64,000 nt of DNA, taken from Tritrichomonas musculus. Taxonomy: Eukaryota > Parabasalia > Tritrichomonadida > Tritrichomonadidae. Under the pieces are notes generated by a model, which saw nothing but the letters and a program-made list of their open reading frames with translations, was not told where the DNA came from and ran no database searches. The stretch is from NCBI GenBank assembly GCA_039105265.1, contig JAPFFF010000001.1, forward strand, positions 7,006,001-7,070,000. The letters run 5' to 3'. Of this stretch, positions 24,464 to 33,419 are shown piece by piece. Numbering within the stretch: the first letter of the stretch is position 1; each line of letters opens with the position of its first letter. Position numbers and translations under genes: made by a program.

Positions 24464-27400
24464 TTAATGGTTTTCAATGAAATAGCTTGATGCATTCATT
24501 CCGTAAATGTAGGGACAACAACATTGATTCGATAACACTAACATTTTTGAATGTGCTGCTGTTAAAGCATTTTTGATAACAGTTATTTTACTCATCAGTT
24601 GTGAATTCATTTGAAGGTTTATATTCTTTCCTTTCATTACTGTCTGTCCGTCGATGACTTCTTTATAATCACTTGATTTGATGTTGTTCTTCTTCAATGA
24701 TATACCTTTGAGCTTTAATGAAATTGTTTTGTCATCACTCCAAATCGTATAACATTTAGCGCATAAAGCAACCTGACTTGCTCCGAACTTTTCTACACAA
24801 CAACCTAAAATCTTTTTCTCATCATATACATTATTGATTGCAGGGTTTGGCATAAAGCTATAAATGTGTTTGTCATAAAATGTTTTGTCTTTGATGACGT
24901 AATCAAACAGCTGGTCAATCGGTTTATTCATATCACCAGCGATTGACATGTAAAGACTGTCTGTATCGACCGAGTTGAAATGAATCTTATTCATGTCAAT
25001 GCATTTGTATAGAAAGTCATAAATGAAAGTCAAATACCAGTATTTCGCATTGTCTAATGTCCAGAATGATTCCTGAAGACATGTATTACATTTGAATGAA
25101 TGAGGTTGTGATTGTATCAAATGACAATCATTTGACAATTTACAACCATTGCGATAAGTATCGGATGCAATCAATTGAAAGGCTTTATTTTTATCAACAA
25201 TTCTGACTTTGTTGAAGTTCTCTGAATTCATACCGTCATAACCGTATGAACCGTTCATACTAATCTTGTAAAACTTTTCGTTACAAACTTCGTTTGCAAG
25301 GCTGCCGTTAGCAGCTTTTCCGTGTGCCTTTCCCGACAATATATCTTGACGCTTCTTCATAAACTCACAAACAAATTGATTGAATCCGTCATGAGCTTCA
25401 TATAAACTTAAGCTCTTAATGTCATCAATGATAAGTCCGTGATCAATTAAAAACCATAAATAATAATTCGAGAATGTCATAAATGTACCGCATGTATCAA
25501 GAAGCATTGTCAGCTTTCTTGTTTCTTTATCTGCTGAATTCAGTTTATTGTCTTTCATATAGTTGTACATATAACTTCCAATCGTTTGTTCATCATTCAT
25601 TATATTGATGTTTCTAAATACAGGGGGAAAGTTAATCAAATCATTAATTTTATTCTTCGGACATCTCAATCTGACTTCAGCTTTGAATATAAACTCAGGG
25701 TTAGCATCAAATCGTTTCTTTGATTGAATGATATTCATTGAAGCATTAAATACCTTTTCATTCTTGTTTCCTTGTTCATCATAAACATCAAAGCGTTTTA
25801 TAAATGAACCAGGCATGAACATGATTCCTCCGTGATAAGGATTAAATGAATGTTTTACTGAACTGAATGATGAAGGATACAATGAATTGAAATCAATACC
25901 AGCTACGTGAGAGACTGTGTTTGAAGTGTCATAACTAATGATTCTGTCATTAACGGCATCATATTTGAGTTTATTGATTAATGTTTGACCTCTGATGTTC
26001 ACTCGATGAAGTACATTTGATAATCCTCCCGTTATGTTCTCTCTCAAATTGTAGTATTCTTTTTCATCAGTTATGAGTGTGGGGAGGTGATGGAGCTTAC
26101 AGAATTTCTTCAATTGTATTTTGGTTCTTGTTATCTTGTCATCATCTCTTTGTCTTAAACGATTACATTCAGCACAAGCAAGTAAACAGTTATCAATCTG
26201 ATGTCCTTTGTTGTTATCTATTCTGTCAAGTGTCGGTTTGTTGTTGTAAGTAAAGTGTTCACCACATAAATGACATTTACCTGTTTCATTTGATTCATAC
26301 AATTTCATGAATGCTTCGAAATCCTTTTCACTAACACATTTTGAAATATCTCGTTGATTTTGGTTCATCCTCCGTTCGTCGGAGGCAGCGAGTGTTCGCA
26401 GCTTCTTGTTGTGTTTCATGTCTTGCTTTCTATAGTTATCACATTTTTTTAACCACCATTTCATTGATGGCTTAAATGTATTCATCTTGTTTATGGTTTC
26501 ATAGTCGTTCTTCGGGTTGAAATCTTTGTAAGCAAGAGCATATTTGATACATGAAGCATTCTTTGATAACGAAAGATTGCTAATCAAATCAACTTTATAT
26601 TCAGCATTCATTTGAATAAGGTTGTCAATCGGTTTAATCATCATTTCAACATCATTGTCATTGTATGATAATAAGTAATCCCAACGTGTTTCAAACCTCT
26701 TTGAATCTATCAAATACTCCTCATAATCAGCTTTCGTTAATGGGTTCTTTTGATTGAGATAACTGTAGAAGTCTTCATATTTGAACGGTTCACTCTTTGA
26801 CAACACTTCATTATAATTCTCGCTGTTGATTGCTTCATAAGGAAATACACCTTTCGAACTGTTAGATATACCGCCAAAATCGATTCCAAACTGTTTGAGC
26901 GTACCTCCGGCAACAAATGCTTGTGCATCAATGAACCTCAATCGAATAGGGTACTTTGATGACTTCAATATGAATTGTTTCAATGATGTAGCTGTTCCAA
27001 TCATTCCGCTATCGATAGACCAATGATTTTTAATCAATTGCTCTTTGAATAAGTTTGAATCAAATCGTGATGAATTAAAACCAAATACTGTTATTGTTTT
27101 CAATGATGTATCTATTTTATTGAGTTCTTCTTCTGATTTATCTTTAATAAAGCTCTTCAAATGTTTCAACTTATCAGCATACACATCACAGCCAGCAACA
27201 AATAACCAGTCAATCCATTTGGCAATGAATTCATTTGTTCGTATATCAAAGTTCTTTGTTATCAAACCTTTATCAAGCTTCACACATGATGAAACACTCA
27301 AAGGAATCAATCGAGAATTGATAACAGATTTATCACTGACTTTCTTTTCAATCTTTTGCTCCATTGTTTCAAAATCATAAGTGATATAATGCTTTGTTGG

Positions 27401-29068
27401 CTTCCATTCAAGCTCATATGAAAGACAATACAAATAAACAGGACTGCCCAGGATGTGCGGGCAGTATGGCAAAGCTTCTCGTGAAGGAATGAAATCCTTT
27501 TTGAATTTACCGTCACATTTATCTACATGTCTGTTGAATCTGTCAATATGTTCATGTCCTTTGTGAATGTATGAACCGCATTGCGGGCATATATGAATGT
27601 TTGTTAATGCTTCAGCATTGATGATGTACATTATGTGAAGTATCTTATCCTTTGAATATAACAGAGCTGAAAACGTTTTGTTTGATTCGTCTGTGTTATG
27701 CCATTGATCCTGTAAATCATAAATATGTTTCTCTTTGTCATATTCATAGATGTTGACATTAATGTTATGCTTCTTCGCTGATTCTTTCATTTCTTCAATC
27801 GTGATTCCTTTGAATGAGTTTATTAATTGATTTGCTGCTTTTGTAGGTTTAGTTGAATAAGTTATTCCGTGGTCTTCACATAATATTTTCTTTGCTGCTG
27901 CGGTTCTGTTGGAGATTTTAAATGTTCGTGTTTCAATAAGTTGCTTATTCAAACAACAAGCAAGAAATCGATACCAACACAAACAATCATCAACGTTATC
28001 AATAATGATATATTTATTTTTGCCAAACAATTCTGAAACTTCATCAATCTTTCCTGTTATCTTAACAACTCGTGAGATTGTAAACGAAACAGACCAAACG
28101 ATACATAATTTGATGTTTGAAGTAGTGGTTTCATATTCATGTATTTTTGATTCAACATACAGTTTAACTTTGTCAATATCTTTATTCTCTCTGACTATTA
28201 TCGGAATTGATGATTTATAGTTTTTCCATTTGATTTCACTTGCCTCATACGTGTACCTTTCACTTTCATTCTTTGGCGGAATCTCAAATATGCCTGTCAA
28301 TTGAAAATATATTTTGAACGGTTTCACTTCTTGTTTAAATACAGTTTCAGTCAAATATTCATTAATGCTTTCAATTGATGATACACCGTTTTTGTAATAT
28401 ATTTTAATCGGTTCTTTACTGTCTTCATCTAATCGTTCAACCTTTTCACTATCGTTTGGGTATTGGTCAATAAAATGACTGCAAGCTTCTACTGCTTCAT
28501 CAAAGTTCTCAGGTTCATTGATTATGAAATATGAATCATGTTTTGAATGAACACCTTTATAGCCAAACTTTTTGAGATATTCAATTAATTCAGCATTTTC
28601 ATTGTTGAATCGAATGTCTTCATATCGTTGTGGCAGTTTGTTTGTCTTTGGCGGTAATGGTCTCAATAATATATTTTCAGATTTAATTAATTGAAGGGCT
28701 TTGTTTAGAGCATCATGAGCTATTTTAATATTGGACTCGATTTGTTTTTGTTTTTGTTGTTGTTCATCATCTTGTTCTTCTTCAAATTGTTCCTCTTCCT
28801 CCTCCTCTTCTTCTGGTTCTTCTGCTTCTCTTTTCATTCTTTTAACGAAAGCTAATATTGATATGTCATTGATTCTATCACCTTCATGTTCTCTAAAACC
28901 GAATGAATTCAGATAGTTTTCTAAGATTGATTTGAAATGTTTAACATCATAATCACTAGGTTTAGATGTTGACAAGCGAGGTTTTAATTGAAGTTCATTA
29001 TTGATATACCTGATTTGTTCAATAACAAATGATTTGGTATCTTTTTGATAGTAATAACGAGAACTCAT
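24464..29068 (-). CDS. POLB: Protein-primed family B DNA polymerase (1534 aa)
   Basis: The replicative polymerase of Mavericks. In order: an acidic, Gln-rich N terminus (80-110); a Cys-containing region DDCLCWYRFLACCLN (360-374); a C2H2-like zinc finger CPQC ... HVDKC (494-518); exonuclease motifs DFET (565-568), NSSRFD (665-670) and YNDND (802-806); and polymerase motifs DFNSLYPS (1059-1066), KISMNGSYG (1268-1276) and DTDS (1368-1371). A complete HNH-like zinc module lies between exonuclease III and motif A: CHLC (932-935), DRID (948-951), NCLLACAEC (960-968). Just before it is the in-frame double-hairpin insert at 26369-26402. Motifs expected for both activities are present. It diverges from the 135-aa gene. 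Confidence 0.9.
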   Translation of the reverse strand: MSSRYYYQKDTKSFVIEQIRYINNELQLKPRLSTSKPSDYDVKHFKSILENYLNSFGFREHEGDRINDISILAFVKRMKREAEEPEEEEEEEEQFEEEQDDEQQQKQKQIESNIKIAHDALNKALQLIKSENILLRPLPPKTNKLPQRYEDIRFNNENAELIEYLKKFGYKGVHSKHDSYFIINEPENFDEAVEACSHFIDQYPNDSEKVERLDEDSKEPIKIYYKNGVSSIESINEYLTETVFKQEVKPFKIYFQLTGIFEIPPKNESERYTYEASEIKWKNYKSSIPIIVRENKDIDKVKLYVESKIHEYETTTSNIKLCIVWSVSFTISRVVKITGKIDEVSELFGKNKYIIIDNVDDCLCWYRFLACCLNKQLIETRTFKISNRTAAAKKILCEDHGITYSTKPTKAANQLINSFKGITIEEMKESAKKHNINVNIYEYDKEKHIYDLQDQWHNTDESNKTFSALLYSKDKILHIMYIINAEALTNIHICPQCGSYIHKGHEHIDRFNRHVDKCDGKFKKDFIPSREALPYCPHILGSPVYLYCLSYELEWKPTKHYITYDFETMEQKIEKKVSDKSVINSRLIPLSVSSCVKLDKGLITKNFDIRTNEFIAKWIDWLFVAGCDVYADKLKHLKSFIKDKSEEELNKIDTSLKTITVFGFNSSRFDSNLFKEQLIKNHWSIDSGMIGTATSLKQFILKSSKYPIRLRFIDAQAFVAGGTLKQFGIDFGGISNSSKGVFPYEAINSENYNEVLSKSEPFKYEDFYSYLNQKNPLTKADYEEYLIDSKRFETRWDYLLSYNDNDVEMMIKPIDNLIQMNAEYKVDLISNLSLSKNASCIKYALAYKDFNPKNDYETINKMNTFKPSMKWWLKKCDNYRKQDMKHNKKLRTLAASDERRMNQNQRDISKCVSEKDFEAFMKLYESNETGKCHLCGEHFTYNNKPTLDRIDNNKGHQIDNCLLACAECNRLRQRDDDKITRTKIQLKKFCKLHHLPTLITDEKEYYNLRENITGGLSNVLHRVNIRGQTLINKLKYDAVNDRIISYDTSNTVSHVAGIDFNSLYPSSFSSVKHSFNPYHGGIMFMPGSFIKRFDVYDEQGNKNEKVFNASMNIIQSKKRFDANPEFIFKAEVRLRCPKNKINDLINFPPVFRNINIMNDEQTIGSYMYNYMKDNKLNSADKETRKLTMLLDTCGTFMTFSNYYLWFLIDHGLIIDDIKSLSLYEAHDGFNQFVCEFMKKRQDILSGKAHGKAANGSLANEVCNEKFYKISMNGSYGYDGMNSENFNKVRIVDKNKAFQLIASDTYRNGCKLSNDCHLIQSQPHSFKCNTCLQESFWTLDNAKYWYLTFIYDFLYKCIDMNKIHFNSVDTDSLYMSIAGDMNKPIDQLFDYVIKDKTFYDKHIYSFMPNPAINNVYDEKKILGCCVEKFGASQVALCAKCYTIWSDDKTISLKLKGISLKKNNIKSSDYKEVIDGQTVMKGKNINLQMNSQLMSKITVIKNALTAAHSKMLVLSNQCCCPYIYGMNASSYFIENH
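26369..26402. repeat. Double-hairpin insert in the PolB gene (34 bp)
   Basis: A GC-rich insert with stem CCTCCG/CGGAGG plus GCGA/TCGC. It is the exact inverse of 51837-51870, which lies in an unrelated gene. It encodes part of LAASDERR in frame. Confidence 0.8.
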
Positions 29069-29162
29069 TTATGATATAATTAAAAAATCAAATTATTTGA
29101 ATTTTGAAAAAATGTTAAATCAAAAAATAAAAAAATAATTAGAGTTTTTTTATTTCATTGAA

Positions 29163-29570
29163 ATGACAGAATTAAGAGAGATAATGAAGCATGTTGAAGA
29201 AATACATCATTTGTTAACAATATTAATTGCTAAATCAGATGATAATGAAGGTTCATTTGACAATGACAATAATGATTCATCAGGTGAAGAGAATCAAATA
29301 AAAGATGATAAACCAAAACGAGCTTTATTCAATTCATCAAAGTTCTTGAACGCTCATGACCGTGAATTAGTTATACAGTTCCTTGATGATGAACGAATGA
29401 AAGAAATAATGAAACTACCACAACATAAACAAGCATCATTTGCAAAACAATTGATTCAAAAGCATTTAAATATAAATATAACATCATACATGATTAACAG
29501 GATTCTTACATTCAAAAGGCAAAAGACGCATGACAATGAAGATGACAATGATAATAAAAAGAGCTATTAA
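29163..29570 (+). CDS. Small protein with C-terminal helix-turn-helix-like domain (135 aa), E-2
   Basis: An N-terminal helix (MTELREIMKHVEEIHHLLTIL), an acidic Asp/Asn/Ser linker (residues 26-45), and then the recurrent module FNSSKFLNAHDRELVIQFL ... LNINITSYMINRILTFKRQ. The last helix pair resembles the recognition part of simple helix-turn-helix proteins (SxxxINRIL). It diverges from PolB with 94 bases between, so it may regulate that gene. It is probably an oligomeric DNA-binding protein. Related proteins are at 848, 35988, 40410 and, weakly, 62196. Confidence 0.6.
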   Translation: MTELREIMKHVEEIHHLLTILIAKSDDNEGSFDNDNNDSSGEENQIKDDKPKRALFNSSKFLNAHDRELVIQFLDDERMKEIMKLPQHKQASFAKQLIQKHLNINITSYMINRILTFKRQKTHDNEDDNDNKKSY

Positions 29571-29600
29571 AAGGGGTAATTTTAACCTTCAATTGAAATC
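29553..29600. repeat. Internal inverted repeat, after the 135-aa gene
   Basis: Inverse of 13001-13046. It covers the last codons and stop of the 135-aa gene. Confidence 0.65.
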
Positions 29601-29640
29601 AAATAAATGACTTATATTTTAGGTATCAGTCATCAAAAAT

Positions 29641-29662
29641 CATTTTGAAGTTTTATTTTTGG
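29641..29662 (+). promoter_or_regulatory. Composite motif before the 81-aa gene
   Basis: CATTTTGAAG followed by TTTTATTTTTGG, five bases before the ATG at 29668. It is close to the motif before the integrase. Confidence 0.45.
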
Positions 29663-29667
29663 TTTAA

Positions 29668-29913
29668 ATGAATAGTGCCATTAATGGTTTGAGTTGCGAT
29701 ACATCATCTTTACACGCTCAGTTTAGAAGGGTAAAGGATAAGATATTTGATAAATGTATGAATTCTGAAGATGACGCATTAAACGGAACTTTTGATAAGA
29801 TGATTCACATACTGTCGATATATAAACAGCTATTTAATGATATTGAATCAATCAAAATACAATTAAGAACCATTGATGAACGTATTAAATCAGCTGAACA
29901 AATGACTTTATAA
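29668..29913 (+). CDS. Small helical protein (81 aa), E-2
   Basis: All-helical charged product beginning MNSAINGLSCDTSSLHAQF. The middle (DDALNGTFDKMIHILSIYKQL) loosely recalls the 68-aa and 105-aa terminal proteins (DDIIDEVLKEINHF). It has the TTTTATTTTTG leader and is the first of a same-strand run leading to the packaging ATPase. Function unknown. Confidence 0.55.
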   Translation: MNSAINGLSCDTSSLHAQFRRVKDKIFDKCMNSEDDALNGTFDKMIHILSIYKQLFNDIESIKIQLRTIDERIKSAEQMTL

Positions 29914-29961
29914 ATGAATCATTGAATGGCTCATCATTAATGTTGTTTTATTTTTATTCAA

Positions 29962-30537
29962 ATGTCTTTAAACCGTGCACGTATTCTTTCCAGTGAAAAC
30001 GATGCATCAGTCAAGCAGGAACAATCAACCAGTATTAATATAAACATCAAACCAAAGCAACCACAACCAGTTGAATATCCATCAGTTCAACCATTACCAC
30101 AAACATCTCAAGCCACAAATTTTACTATACCTCAGATGAATGGAGTATATCAATCACAGCTTCCAACAAACAGCGTTTCACTAGAAAGGGGTATAAGTGA
30201 TATAGGAGCTGATATAACAGAACTTGAAACCAAAAACAAATTTCTTGAGATATTGTTGTCAATCTATGAAACAAACCCAATAAAAGTCAATGATTTATTA
30301 ATTTGTCATTCAAATACATTAATGGAACTCATCAAATTACTAACACAAGCAGATAAAGTTGAATTAATTGTCAATGATGATTGTGCGTGTAATGGTTGTG
30401 TTTCACGTACCAAATATCTTTTGATTGATAGGATTTTGGTGTACAAAAATAATGAATCAAATGACTTGAAATACAAATATAATAGCATTTATACAGAACT
30501 CATTAGACATAACATTTCATTAAAAACATGTATTTAA
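29962..30537 (+). CDS. Unknown 191-aa protein with Cys cluster
   Basis: A disordered Gln/Pro-rich first half (KQPQPVEYPSVQPLPQ) is followed by a helical second half with FLEILLSIYETNPIKVNDLL and the cluster DDCACNGC. It is conserved in E-1 and E-4 with small changes. The N-terminal few residues differ between copies (the E-1 and E-4 copies start MNKARIL), so the start may vary. The leader is GTTTTATTTTTATTCAA. No family is recognised. Confidence 0.55.
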   Translation: MSLNRARILSSENDASVKQEQSTSININIKPKQPQPVEYPSVQPLPQTSQATNFTIPQMNGVYQSQLPTNSVSLERGISDIGADITELETKNKFLEILLSIYETNPIKVNDLLICHSNTLMELIKLLTQADKVELIVNDDCACNGCVSRTKYLLIDRILVYKNNESNDLKYKYNSIYTELIRHNISLKTCI

Positions 30538-30547
30538 AAACTAATAA

Positions 30548-30679
30548 ATGATATATGAAATATTAGTGGTTTCATTATTAACAGGTTTATTTTTAGTGAA
30601 GATTGTTGAAGTATCATTAATGATGCCTGACAAAGAACCAGAACTCAGTGAAGAGATAAGAACAAAAATGTATTCATGA
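30548..30679 (+). CDS. Conserved 43-aa membrane micro-protein, E-2
   Basis: A short frame begins MIYEILVVSLLTGLFLVKIV, a clear single membrane span, followed by an acidic-basic tail (PDKEPELSEEIRTKMYS). The same 132-base frame is open at the same place in E-1 (37383-37514) and E-4 (53374-53505), between the Cys-cluster gene and the packaging ATPase. It could be a virion membrane or release protein. No family is known to me. Confidence 0.55.
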   Translation: MIYEILVVSLLTGLFLVKIVEVSLMMPDKEPELSEEIRTKMYS

Positions 30680-30703
30680 AGAGCTTTAACGAAAACTAAA
30701 GAA

Positions 30704-31618
30704 ATGAAAGGTTTCATGAAACCCACTCAGTTTAATTATAAAGAGATTTTATTCTCTGATAGCTCTGATTATGATGATGACCGAATGAGTTTTGCATTTG
30801 AATATGAATCATTCAAGCCAACAGTTAATGAAAAGACATTTAACATTGATGATGAGATGAACAAAGCTTATCAACGCAATGAATCAAAAATAAAGAATGA
30901 ATCAATCAGACCGATCGCGAAAGGAATCTATGCACAATACAATTCATTGAACATACTTGTCGGAAATCAAGGAAGAGGAAAGAGCCATGTCGTTTTAAGA
31001 GATATCATTCAAATGTCAAGATTAAAGAACTCTGACTTTCATTTAATCGTTTATATATCTAAGAGCGGAACAATCAATGACGCTACATTTATTGCTCAAC
31101 GTGAATTGATACAACTTCCGATCAAAGTCATTAGTGATTCAAACGCTGAAGAATATCTTAAACAACTTGATTTATATAAAGAATTGTATGATAAATATTG
31201 TTCGACCCCAAAAATAGTAATAAATGAAAAGAAGTTAAATGATATGATTGAGTTTCTTCATATCGATAAGCTAGGTCAACCGAATAAACCGCTAAACACT
31301 ATCATTCTTTGTGAAGATGCGAGCCGTTCATTAATTTTAAAGACTGATTACTTTACAAATTATGTTTCACAACTTCGACATAAGCATTCAATCGTTTACA
31401 TTAATATTCAGTTCTTCAAAGCAATCAAAACTGAATATAAGCATAACGCGACATCATTCTTTATCTTTAGTGGTTATTCAAGGCAAAAGCTAAGTTATGT
31501 ATATCATCAAGTTCCGATTCCGATTGAGTTTGAACATTTATGGCAAAAATATAAAGACTTATCAGGTCATCAATTCGTGTTAGTCAATACGAGAACAAAT
31601 ACAATTGAGATTCATTAA
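30704..31618 (+). CDS. ATP: DNA-packaging ATPase, FtsK/HerA (A32) type (304 aa)
   Basis: Walker A VGNQGRGKSH (residues 86-95) and Walker B NTIILCEDAS (198-207) lie in a protein of the length usual for Maverick and NCLDV genome-packaging ATPases. A downstream sensor-like stretch is HSIVYINIQFFKAI. It would pump the linear DNA into the capsid. It follows the 43-aa gene on the same strand and meets the 151-aa gene tail-to-tail with a four-base overlap. The ATG at 30704 is chosen, with a second in-frame ATG four codons later. Homologues lie at 37539, 52435 and, far diverged, 58554. Confidence 0.8.
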   Translation: MKGFMKPTQFNYKEILFSDSSDYDDDRMSFAFEYESFKPTVNEKTFNIDDEMNKAYQRNESKIKNESIRPIAKGIYAQYNSLNILVGNQGRGKSHVVLRDIIQMSRLKNSDFHLIVYISKSGTINDATFIAQRELIQLPIKVISDSNAEEYLKQLDLYKELYDKYCSTPKIVINEKKLNDMIEFLHIDKLGQPNKPLNTIILCEDASRSLILKTDYFTNYVSQLRHKHSIVYINIQFFKAIKTEYKHNATSFFIFSGYSRQKLSYVYHQVPIPIEFEHLWQKYKDLSGHQFVLVNTRTNTIEIH

Positions 31619-32070
31619 TCTAATACAATTTGTTGTTGAACACCTACAAACAGACGAGGCGTATTGATATTATATTTTTGTCTCATCTGTTCGATGAGTT
31701 CTTTTGTTTTCTTATCATTAACTTTCCTGATACTGTAATTATAATACTTGTAATCTTTAAATGATTGTTCTTCATTTGAACCTTCAACGAAGAACTCAAG
31801 TGAATTCGTTGATATCCTTCTTCTGACATTTGATGTTAATGTTATATATTCGAGCCCGAGTTCAACAATCTTATCATAATATAATCGTTTAAATGCATTA
31901 TCTTTGTTCTTCAATGATATGTATATCACTTTAGCTTTATATGCAGCCTTTCCGCTTGGCATTGGATACCTATCACACAATATTGAGAAATCACATTGTT
32001 TAAACTTCTCTGATTCATCTAACATTTCAATAAGTGAATTAATGTAATCATAAACTTTTGGCGTTGACAT
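31615..32070 (-). CDS. Unknown 151-aa protein, E-2
   Basis: Mixed alpha/beta product beginning MSTPKVYDYINSLIEMLDES and ending PRLFVGVQQQIVLD, with a basic middle (TSNVRRRISTNS). It is intact in E-1, E-2 and E-4, always convergent with the ATPase and next to the terminal repeat. Its leader CTTTATTTTTA lies partly within the edge of the terminal repeat. I do not recognise a family, and no Cys-His-Asp protease triad is evident. Confidence 0.6.
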   Translation of the reverse strand: MSTPKVYDYINSLIEMLDESEKFKQCDFSILCDRYPMPSGKAAYKAKVIYISLKNKDNAFKRLYYDKIVELGLEYITLTSNVRRRISTNSLEFFVEGSNEEQSFKDYKYYNYSIRKVNDKKTKELIEQMRQKYNINTPRLFVGVQQQIVLD

Positions 32071-32096
32071 ATCTTTATCATGAAATTAAAAAAAAT

Positions 32097-32596
32097 AAAA
32101 ATAAAGTTCATCAGCTTGAGAATGAATTAAATGAATTGTCTAATAAATGAGTTCTTCAAGTTCAGCAATTAATTGTTCAGTACCGTTGAATTTCTTTAGC
32201 TGTTCAATAAAGTGATTTATCTCTTTTAGTACTTCATCTATGATATCATCATTATCGTAGAGGTATTTTAAAGCGGGTCTCCAACCTTTTAGCTTTTTGT
32301 TGATTCTATTAATGAGGATGCTTAATTGTTCGGCTTGGTTTGACATTATAAATTGCTGATAAAAAAATAAAAAATTTTTGAAAGTTCGATTTTTTGAGTT
32401 GTGTTATTTTTGTTCATTAGTCGTGTTGACGGCGGGCTTTAACCCGACGGAAACCGACTGATATATACTACTAAACAAGTTCAAAGATGTAAATTCAAAG
32501 ATGAAGATTCAAAAGTGGCGACCGTTAACTTAAAATATGTATTTTAACCCTACCCCTTTTTTATCTCACCCCTCCAGCCGGTCCCCCTATCTCTCT
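32097..32596. repeat. E-2 right terminal inverted repeat
   Basis: Inverse of 9374-9873, ending CCCCCTATCTCTCT. Confidence 0.85.
32140..32346 (-). CDS. Terminal-repeat-embedded small helical protein (68 aa), E-2 right
   Basis: Right-end copy of the gene at 9624, with a few residue differences (NHFIEQLKKFNGTEQ). Confidence 0.65.
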   Translation of the reverse strand: MSNQAEQLSILINRINKKLKGWRPALKYLYDNDDIIDEVLKEINHFIEQLKKFNGTEQLIAELEELIY

Positions 32597-33301
32597 CAGG
32601 GCTACGGTGTTTGTGAAGCAACACGTCAAGGAATTGAAAACATTTTGAGACAAGGTTTAATCATTCCTTCACAGAAGGTTGATTATCATGCATTTCCGAT
32701 TGCTGCCGCCGCAAACGGAATCAAATCAACATTGAACATACCTTTGATTAACGTTACAACGATATCGGTTCTGTTTCCAAAGCATCATAATGATTTGACT
32801 GTATTTGAAAACCCTGTTTATCAAAACTGTTATTTGAACATAGGCGGTAAGAACTTCCCTGACGAGAACGTAGATACCATCGGTGCAAGATTCTTTGAAA
32901 ATCAATTGACTGCAGGTGATTTAGACGCAATTACACTTCAATGTACAAAGGAATTTGAAGATTCATTTACTATGCCAAAGAACGACTCACGAGGTAATCG
33001 ATACAAAAACACTTTGTCTGATGCAACATCATTTGTATTCAATATTCAAACTGAAAGATCATCTGCAGGTTATTGTTATGATGGTTTAGACGGAGGTTTT
33101 GGTAATGTTCAAATTCAAATCAACGGTCAACCAATTCACACAGGTGTGAACGATACATATTATAATGTAAATGAAGAAGGTACAGTTCATCCACCCCCCT
33201 GTCAGTTATGTTTGTGCCGTGATACATACTTTAAATTATCTCTCGAAGGTTTAGAATACGTTGATGATGAAACGCCAAAAGGTTCGCAAGCTAATGAATA
33301 A
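32597..33301 (+). pseudogene. Major capsid gene, second part, E-1
   Basis: It begins at the CAGGGC duplication immediately after the E-2 tip and encodes the second jelly-roll, nearly identical to the end of the gene at 11122. The open frame extends upstream into the E-2 terminal repeat by chance, and that extension is not capsid sequence. Confidence 0.85.
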
Positions 33302-33419
33302 ATAAACTGATTTCGATTGAAGGTTAAAATTACCCCTTTCTATATCTCTTTTCATTTTTGTGATTCTTTGACTGTTCCGTTCATGAGCGGCATTTGAAGG
33401 CTTTATTTTTGCAATCAAA

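Larger units (their letters stand above)
9374..32596. mobile_element. E-2: apparently whole Maverick/Polinton (23.2 kb)
   Basis: Tips AGAGAGATAGGGGGACC, exactly inverted at the right end, with CAGGGC on both sides. The terminal inverted repeats are about 500 bp. The genes, in order, are 68 aa, 75 aa, 77 aa, 176 aa, pVI-like, major capsid, integrase, penton-like, 334 aa, 836 aa, fibre, PrimPol-helicase, HNH, PolB, 135 aa, 81 aa, 191 aa, 43 aa, packaging ATPase, 151 aa and 68 aa. All frames are open and it looks whole. Its close match to E-1 marks it as very young. I found no adenain-type protease, which many Mavericks have. Confidence 0.9.

Noticed and set aside
26160-26290. Intein in the PolB gene, because of the embedded HNH module
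   Set aside because: No intein splicing blocks flank the module and it is too short; it reads as an inserted domain.
31615-32070. Adenain/Ulp1-type cysteine protease expected in Mavericks
   Set aside because: Neither this 151-aa protein nor any other product shows a convincing His-Asp-Cys arrangement. The protease is either absent from the visible parts or too diverged for me to see.
32537-32596. Apparent new N terminus (MYFNPTPF...) fused to the capsid gene, also at 51411-51480
   Set aside because: It is the translated tip of a terminal inverted repeat next to an interrupted capsid gene, not an alternative protein.
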